Shown: in pieces, positions 57,201-64,000 of the stretch
How positions within the stretch are numbered: position 1 is the stretch's first letter
How the letters are laid out: each line of letters begins with the position of its first letter
Source: Owenia fusiformis
Taxonomy: Eukaryota > Annelida > Polychaeta > Sabellida > Oweniidae
Direction of reading: 5' to 3'
Length of the DNA: 64,000 nucleotides
NCBI GenBank assembly: GCA_903813345.2
Contig: CAIIXF020000001.1
Coordinates: 30,183,915-30,247,914, forward strand
Notes under the pieces: model-generated
What the model saw: the letters and a program-made list of their open reading frames with translations, nothing else
Databases searched by the model: none
What the model was told of the DNA's origin: nothing
Position numbers and translations under genes: made by a program

Positions 57201-60200
57201 CTTTCTCAATGCATTATGTTGGAATTTCATTCTATAGAGTCTTCAGAGGTATGTTCTTGGGCTTAATTGCTCAAAAATTGAATTTTAGAAACCTGTCTTT
57301 GTCATTTCTTATCAATTACAATCAAAATAATAAGACATATTACTAACAGGGATTATACAACTGTGATAGCAAATCATATTACTCAAATAATGGCAAAGAC
57401 AGATACCCCAATTACACTATACAGAAAATTGCATTTTGAAATGTTTTTGATCATCCATCACAAGTTAAAGCATACATCTAGACAGAAGATTTGTTTTACT
57501 CACAGTGGAAAATGAGTCTCTGAAAAAATCTAGCTATGCAATGGGTACTAGAGGTGTTAAGCCCATTAATGCCTAAGTCACATTTGCTCCACTTCATCGG
57601 CTGGCGCACGGCCGATTGTATGATTTCGTTCAAAACTGATTTCATCTTCCTTCAAATTGACCAAACATTTTTTTAAATCATGTACAAGTGGTATCGGTAC
57701 AAGTGGTATCGATATGGAGAACTTTTTGAACACACGTTTCTCTTAAACCAGTCATAAAAGAATCTAAAACTTTAACACATCGTCAATTTAATGGTCATCT
57801 TTTGAATGGTATCAATATAATTTGAAATATATATAATACTTTCATCTATATTGTTTTAGAAAACACATCAAACACTTGTTTTGTTCTTGGTATCATGTTT
57901 CCAGAGTGAAACGAAACATCTTTCCGAACCTCATTGGAACAAAACGACATAAACACAACATGTTTAGGTCTCTCAATATTGTAATTGTACAAAGGAAATT
58001 TTGGTTGATTTTAAAAAAGTATCTTGTTAATGAAATAAAAGGTTTATCTTGATTTTTATCTATTTTGGGGGGATTTTGTTTTAATTTTTTGAATACTTTT
58101 TTAAAATCAACCAAAAATACCTTTGTATAACTATAATATTGAGAGGTTTAAAAACATGTTGTATATGCTATTTTGTTCCAACAAGGTTCGGAAAGACATT
58201 TTATTTCATTCTCAAGAATTGGTAGAAAGGAGCAAAAACAATTGCACTAAAAAAACAAAATTGCATTAAATTGTTGTCAATCAGTCAACATTACATAAAA
58301 TACCGTGTTTTTTTCCAGAATGTTTTCAATTATTGGTTTAAGAGAAAAAACTTGTTGAATTCAGTTCTCCATATCGATACCAATCCTTTGAGATTTGACC
58401 CTATATTTTGAACAAAATACCCAATCGGCCGGGTGCTGGTCGATGAATCGAAGCAAATGTGACCCAGGCATAAATGCAATATTTCTAGATTATGTAGTAT
58501 GTTTATCATTAGCAAAGATTTAAGGCAGGTGGATTTAGCTCAATTATTGTTTTGGTTATTTGCAGAAATATTTGTTTTGGATTTGCATTTATCTGCTTAT
58601 ATGTATGGTATTTGAAGTGCGGATATATTTGCTTTAGATTTGCCTTATATGTCCTATTGATATCAGCCTCACTGGCTTTCTTTACAAAAAAGTATAACAA
58701 GTACAAGTCAATGTGCTTTTATGTAAAGCATTTGAAGTTTGGTTATTCCTTGGTGTCAAAGTTACTTTCTAGTTTCTTGGGAGGTGTGCGAGACTCCATG
58801 GATTTGAGACATCTCAATCTCAATCATGTACACACATACAGTACTACTACATGTATGCTATATGTTTGTAATATTCTATTTGAAGTACATGTAATATTGT
58901 TCATCTTGTGGTATTGCTGAAACACTCTATAACATTTAAAATTTTAAAAAGCTTGAATTGATTTTTTTAATGAATGTGTGAGTACAATAAATTCTGTCAA
59001 CGCCTATTGAAAGAGGATATTAATGTGAGTTTGACATTCTTTTTTACATGTTTATAGTTGGAGTATAATTATGTGTTTATAGCCTTGGCCTTGGTACTCG
59101 ACTCACTCATCTAGTTAACGCCCTGCATCTTCTACTCATGACTTGTGTTTTGTGAGAAAATTGTTTGCCCCTTATGCCTTTTGTGTCAAATTATACTTTA
59201 AAACAAATTCTGTTTCTTGCCCGGCATCATCAATTTCATCTATCTGGAGGTAAGAGTTGATTAACTTTAAGAATTAACTAACTTTATTTTGCTTTTATTA
59301 GGATATGAGATTCATTCTATAATTTCCTGCATTCCGACTGAGATGTAGGTTTACACATCGTACTAATCAATTCTGCTTAATTATATAAATTCCATATGCT
59401 AAAGATTACTTGATCGCTCCTGTGTTATGAATCTTTGCTATTTTTACATGTAGCATTGGATGTATAACTCATTGAAAATTGGTATGAATATAATATCTGA
59501 AGTATCCTTTTAAACAGTATCAATTTTTTATCCTTTCAAACAGTATCAATTTTTTTGGATTAAAAAAGTTATTTTGCACACCTTGTATAATGTTATATTG
59601 TAATCATGCTGGTTGGAGGTGGGTGGTCCATTAGGTGCCCCAAATTCCTGTCTATGTTCAAATGGATTTGAAAGCAGGATTGTCCTTTGGAATCTTATAG
59701 GTACATACGTGAAAAGTCTATACTTAAACTAAAAGACTGTGAGTTTTTAGGCAAATTATTAAGTTGTAATTGTAACTATTTTAGATTCTCCTTCCTGAAC
59801 TTATGATAAACCATGGCTTCTTGTTTCTTCTCAGCCATGTTGTGTCTTGTGAAAAAGAAAGATGCAATAAGTATATCTGAATGTCCTGAATTCTTGTCAG
59901 CGAATATACAGTTGAAGCATCTACATGATTTGATGTTCACATTCATTGTTAAATATTTGATTTATTCAGTGAGTTGTTATTTTTGCTTTGAATAGACGAG
60001 TCTAGATCAGAGACATGTTTGTATGTTTTATAGCAGCTTACTGAAAAGTTGTTTAGAACACAAGTCCCAAAAATATGAGAGTTAATTATCCCATCGTACG
60101 AAGTTCGGAGGGATATAGGGAACGCCTCCGTCCGTCCGTCCGTCCGTCCGGGCAATAACTCAAATACCGTTGGCCCGATTTTGTTCATATTTTGTACACA

Positions 60201-63200
60201 TATACCCTATGGGAATAGAAGTTCTGCTCGAAAGCCAATTTTCAAAATGGCCGCTCATTTCAAAATGGTGGCCATTTTAGTGCCGAATTTACAGTAATTT
60301 AGGTGCAATATGTAAAACTGTAATAGCAATATGTTTTAGCTGTAAAAAAAGTATATAGGACATTAATAAAGCTAGAAATGTAGATATTAAAGAAGCACAT
60401 GGCAGCCATCTTGAAAAATGGCAGCCTTTACTCGTTATTTTATGATTTTTGCTGTAACTCGAAGAGTAGTGGAGCGATTTTGTTCATATTTGGTATGTGA
60501 ATATTATAAACATTGCACACTGTCTAAAGACACTTTTAGTAGAAGGTGGCCATTTTGAAAAATGGCCGCCATTTTGAAAAATGGCCACCATTTTAACGTA
60601 TTTTACTATAACTCGAAAAGTAGTGGAGCGATTTTGTTCATATTTGGTATGTGAATACTATAAGCATGACACACTGTCCTATGACACTTTTGGTAGAAGG
60701 TGGCCATTTTGAAAAATGGCCGCCATTTTAACATATTTTACAATAACTCGAAAAGTAGTGAAGCGATTTTGTTCATATTTGGTATGTGAATACTATAAGC
60801 ATGGCACACTGTCTAATGACACTTTTGGTAGAAGGCGGCCATTTTTCAAAATGGCCGCCATTTTAACATATTTTACTATAACTCGAAAAGTAGTGGAGCG
60901 ATTTTGTTCATATTTGGTATGTGAATACTATAAGCATGACACACTGTCCTATGACACTTTTGAAAGGAGGCGGCCATTTTGAAAATAATTTTGAAAAATG
61001 GCCGCCATTTTAACGTATTTTACTATAACTCGAAAAGTAGTGAAGCGATTTTGTTCATATTTGGTATGTGAATACTGTAAGCATGGCACACTGTCTAATG
61101 ACACTTTTGGTAGAAGGCGGTCATTTTTCAAAATGGCCGCCATTTTAACGTATTTTACTATAACTCGAAAAGTAGTGGAGCGATTTTGTTTATATTTGGT
61201 ATGTAAATACTATAAGCACGGCACACTGTCTTATGGCATTTTTGGTAGAAGGTGGCCATTTTGAAAAATGGCCGCCATTTTAACTTTTTTACTATAACTT
61301 GAAAAGTAGTGGAGCGATTTTGTTCATATTTGGTATATATGAATACTATAAGCATGGCACATGGTCTAATGACACTTTTGGTAGAAGGCGTCCATTTTGA
61401 AAAATGGCTGCCATTTTTGCTATATACTTTGTTTCTAAAAATGCCATCCATGGCTGTTCGATGGGATTCGCTACGCTTTGGCGTTGCCGTTGTTCTGGTT
61501 GCCCTTAAAAGTTTGTACATCATACAGAAAAATACAGAACCTGTACAAAATACAGGAATACTAGATTAACTAAAATAAACTCAGTAGACTGTTTTATACC
61601 AAAGAGGAGACAGTTTAGATTGGTCCTGTTAGAATATGACACATAATTAAATAGTCAGATTCAAGTAGACATTGCATCAGATAATCCCATTGTGATTAGA
61701 TAGCTGAATAATTTAGTCTGCTTAACTAATTATTCGATGACACAAATCTCTTAAGCCAATAGTCTGAGCAAATGTCACTTTGATATCTTAAAAAGATGTG
61801 ATCTCTGAAATCAGTTCAATTTTTTGTTGATTTTATTCCTTGGATTTTAGAAAAGCAGATTATTATCCCAGAAACTGGAGTCTATTGAGTAATGGCTCAT
61901 TTTTAATCACTGAACAATATAATACAGTAATATGACCAGCATGAACAGGCAAATTCCTCTGTAGAAAACAAACATTTTTTCAATATATATTTATTTTAGG
62001 TTAAAAAATGTGAAATTGAGTTTTAATATAAAACTGAGTTTGAATTCTCATTTATGACAAAACATACATGTATGTTCTTACATTGTCCAAACTTACAATA
62101 ATAAATATAAAACGTTAATACAAAGCAAATAAAAATATATATTATCAAAATAACCATTGTTTGGTATGTTCTGTTTTCATTCCTCACCCGGATTACATTC
62201 CTAATATATAGTAAACTCACTAGGCTCTCAACATCATATTGATCCAGTATGTATTAACATTACAGACATTCTATTTCTCACGTCAAATTATGACTGGCAT
62301 CCAAAGGCTTTTTTTATGACTGGCATCAATGCTTTTTGTGTGTAATGATTTTTTGAGAGCTTTGACCAAAGAAGAAACAAGAGATCATTTTAAAAAATGA
62401 AGGCTCGTGTGAAGGAGATGTTTGCAGTGTTGTAATGAATTGTATTGATAAATAGGGATGCTTACTTTTAACATGGTTGTAATTTACAGAACGGCAAAAG
62501 TAGAAAAAATACGAACATTTTGAACTGATTAAGATCTTTAAATTGTGAAGGTCTGAGTACCTGGACCTCTTAGAAAACATCCAAACATATCAAAAAGTGA
62601 AGATGGGTCAATTTGATTCTCGTTCTCCGAAGATATTAATAAAATAGTGAAATGTTTTCAATGCTGTAAATTGTTCACAATTCTAAATCAAGAAGTCGCT
62701 CGTATTTCTGTCGTATTTAGGAAATCATGTTGCCGAAAATCAGTGCACAGTGTTCATGGTGTTGTTGTAAAATTGCCTATATGTCATTTGAAACCCTCTC
62801 TAATGCAATTTTATTATAAACTAACACCTTAGGGTTAAACTATTGCTCGAGGAATTAACTCATTTTCATCAATAAATATTAATCCATCAGGTTTTCTACT
62901 ATACTAGTAAACTAACGTTTAAACCTCAGTCCATTGTCATTATCACTTACTACTAAACCCAAGTGAGATATGGCTCTTGCCTCAGCACGAGCCAATAAAT
63001 ATATGTTTTAACATGGTTGAATTGCTCAGAGGTCAATACAGTACAGGGTATTGTATTTTAGGGTTCGGTCTGACTTAGATTAATGACTTTATATTAATAT
63101 GACTTATATGTTCAATAACACATCATTAATACTCATATTTTCAGGATATGAGTCCCCTAGGAAATATAATATTAGATCACTGCAAATTAGTTTGTTTTGA

Positions 63201-63907
63201 CATAGTCACCAAATGCAATATCTTTCTGTTTCAAATGCACTGGTGATCCACTCGATTACGCTGGTTACCGAAATGGTTCGTTTTGGTAACAAAATTTCGG
63301 AACGTTGAAGGTACGATTTTTCTCTTTTCCTTATTTCACACGTTGTAGGCAGAATTCCCACGTCATTTTTAACACAAATTTGTATCAGTATCATATGTTT
63401 TAGAAAATGTACACGAACAAATAGTTCAGAAGACAACAGAATCGTCGATTTAATTCTTCACTTAAGTTACATAAACGGTTTTTCGAAAAACAGTTAAGAT
63501 CTGCACTTTTACCCAAAACCGTTTATGTAACTTAGTGAGGAATTAAATCGAAGATTCTGTTGTCTTCTGAGCTATTTTTTCGCAAACATGAACATTTTCT
63601 AAAACATATGATACTGATATACGTTTGTGAGAAAAAACGTCGTGGGGATTCTGCTACAACGCGTGAAATAAGGAAAAAAGAAAAATCGTACCTTTGACGT
63701 TCCGACATTTTGTTACCAAAACGAACCATTTTGGTAACCAGCGTAATCTAGTGGATCACCAGTGAAATGCTTCTATATGCCTTTCTTATCATAGATGTAA
63801 ATGACAAACCACAATTTATATTAATTTAAATATCCTTTTTGAAATAAATATATGTTCTCTATTTTTATGTTTATAGATGAGGAAGAGGCTATGGTATACA
63901 GGATCTC
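51209..63907 (+). CDS. LMBR1: LMBR1/LMBR1L-family membrane protein, first three coding exons
   Basis: Three exons join in frame: 51209-51274 (22 codons, GTAAGT donor), 57049-57151 and 63877-63907. They give an N-terminus starting MEEDIVATLREQDFHNAVRE, then ITGLLFMILYVSSYATICAY (first membrane span, exon 2), a short charged stretch RRKPDREDLYN, and DEEEAMVYRI. Human LMBR1 and LMBR1L share exactly this order: REQ.FH..(V/I)RE, a first helix with FA.LY, a basic loop, then DEDA.V(N).I. The family has about nine spans and acts at the plasma membrane or in endosomes and ER (LMBR1L: lipocalin-1 receptor and regulator of Wnt signalling). The remaining exons lie beyond the window. Introns 1 and 2 are about 5.8 and 6.7 kb and consist mostly of repeats. 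Whether it is the LMBR1 or the LMBR1L side cannot be decided, as invertebrates usually have one gene. Confidence 0.88.
51462..54354. mobile_element. 2.9-kb element with 45-base TIRs in LMBR1 intron 1
   Basis: AGAGGCTCT at the left and AGAGCCTCT at the right begin inverted repeats of 45 bases. The inner part (GGATAGCACAATCAAGACCC and onward) is perfect; the middle has mismatches. Just inside the left end, a block with CCAGGACTATAGTCCTG is repeated at about 51515 and 51688. There is no coding frame and no clear target duplication. Confidence 0.65.
55135..55860. repeat. Palindromic insert bracketed by identical 77-base direct repeats
   Basis: 55135-55211 and 55784-55860 are identical over 77 bases (ATTTCTTATTTGTCAGAAAT...). 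Between them (55212-55783) lies nested palindromic sequence. CACACGTTTCAGC(A/T)TGTG occurs in both orientations, GGAAATATTCCAC pairs with GTGGAATATTTCC, and ATTTTATCAC recurs near both sides. In LMBR1 intron 1. Confidence 0.85.
55861..57048 (+). other. Remainder of LMBR1 intron 1
   Basis: Contains a comparatively CpG-rich patch at 56020-56300 with GACCAATC (inverted CCAAT) motifs, which might be an alternative promoter. No confident exon. A short frame at 56136-56249 was not accepted. Confidence 0.35.
57570..58470. mobile_element. Harbinger-type foldback element (TAA target)
   Basis: TGCCTAAGTCACATTTGCTC and the complement of its right end bracket a nearly full-length palindrome with arms of over 400 bases. 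Examples are GTATCGATATGGAGAACT paired with AGTTCTCCATATCGATAC and CTTTCCGAACCT with AGGTTCGGAAAG. TAA flanks both sides (57567-57569, 58471-58473). Same family as 28257-28486. No coding. Confidence 0.8.
58471..60087 (+). other. LMBR1 intron 2, no clear feature
   Basis: A 122-codon frame at 58552-58920 is hydrophobic and F/Y/L-rich, without recognisable family or splice context. The rest is AT-rich intron sequence with a small duplicated phrase CAGTATCAATTTTTT near 59515 and 59541. Confidence 0.35.
60088..61467 (+). mobile_element. ATCCCATCG-ended repeat with 7-unit internal array
   Basis: ATCCCATCGTAC at the left and CGATGGGAT at the right are inverted ends. A (CCGT)n tract at 60127-60150 is followed by about seven units of 132-155 bases (from 60458 to about 61415). 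Units share CGATTTTGTTCATATTTGGT and AAAATGGCCGCCATTTT. Frames starting MAAILTYFTITRKVV in these units are products of the repeat. It is the same family as 36553-37300 but much expanded. In LMBR1 intron 2. Confidence 0.75.
61468..63237 (+). other. LMBR1 intron 2, no clear feature
   Basis: AT-rich intron sequence; I see no exon, RNA gene or strong repeat. TATGACTGGCATC occurs twice near 62288 and 62315. Confidence 0.35.
63238..63764. mobile_element. 527-base foldback element, CACTGGTGATCC ends, 5-bp TSD
   Basis: The left half (63238-63500) pairs with the right half (63513-63764) over almost its whole length. Ends are CACTGGTGATCCAC and GTGGATCACCAGTG, flanked by AAATG on both sides (63233-63237, 63765-63769). 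It sits about 110 bases before LMBR1 exon 3. A 5-base target and CAC ends would fit Transib among known superfamilies, but no transposase is present to test this. Confidence 0.8.
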
Positions 63908-64000
63908 GTAAGTTGTTTTTTCTTCACTCAAAAAAGTAAAAGCCTTTTACCAAAAGAAATGGGGGAAAATATGAATAAAAGAACTCCATGAGAGAAAAAT

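Noticed and set aside
58552-58920. 122-codon hydrophobic frame in LMBR1 intron 2
   Set aside because: Its composition (F, Y, L, I rich) is what AT-rich sequence gives by chance, and the LMBR1 exons join without it in correct phase.
60716-61264. Frames beginning MAAILTYFTITRKVV
   Set aside because: They are produced by a tandem repeat whose units happen to have a length divisible by three in places; no splice or family support.

Overview
This window comes from a metazoan nuclear genome. It is AT-rich, has GT/AG introns, and is dense with small DNA-transposon relics, LINEs and satellites. ACATGTA-type words and ATCCCA(A/T)CG / (CCGT)n repeats suggest a marine invertebrate (lophotrochozoan or ambulacrarian), but I cannot name the species.

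Layout. 1-4570: unannotated sequence and a complex satellite. 4741-13400: two head-to-tail copies of a large repeat with an A/C-rich tandem core. It is interrupted by at least three DNA elements, and the first copy ends in a motif that folds as a type I hammerhead ribozyme. 13921-15180: a C2H2 zinc-finger gene (+ strand) whose four-finger block was recently duplicated. 16461-43233 (- strand): one very large gene that I could follow through 37 exon positions in unbroken phase (about 1,980 codons, 3' end outside the window). 44551-46219: a small element with 46-bp inverted repeats. 48306-50441: a 5'-truncated LINE. 51209 to beyond the end (+ strand): the first three coding exons of an LMBR1/LMBR1L-family membrane protein, with introns full of foldback elements and a tandem array.

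The large minus-strand gene is the main discovery. Its order is: LRR (AMN1-like), a ROC GTPase domain that has lost its nucleotide-binding motifs, a segment collinear with the dynein heavy-chain microtubule-binding stalk head, COR domain with zinc ribbon, a second cysteine-rich module, about 500 uncharacterised residues, a second LRR block, and a second ROC whose P-loop is intact. It is therefore a double Roco protein carrying a dynein-type microtubule-binding module. The first exon of that module is present as two adjacent 126-bp, phase 0-0 copies, which suggests alternative splicing of the stalk head.

Several introns carry tandem repeats that include the splice donor or acceptor itself. Two unrelated mariner-type elements carry perfect RFX X-box motifs in their long terminal inverted repeats. 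No tRNA, rRNA or CRISPR feature was seen. No virus-derived element was recognised.
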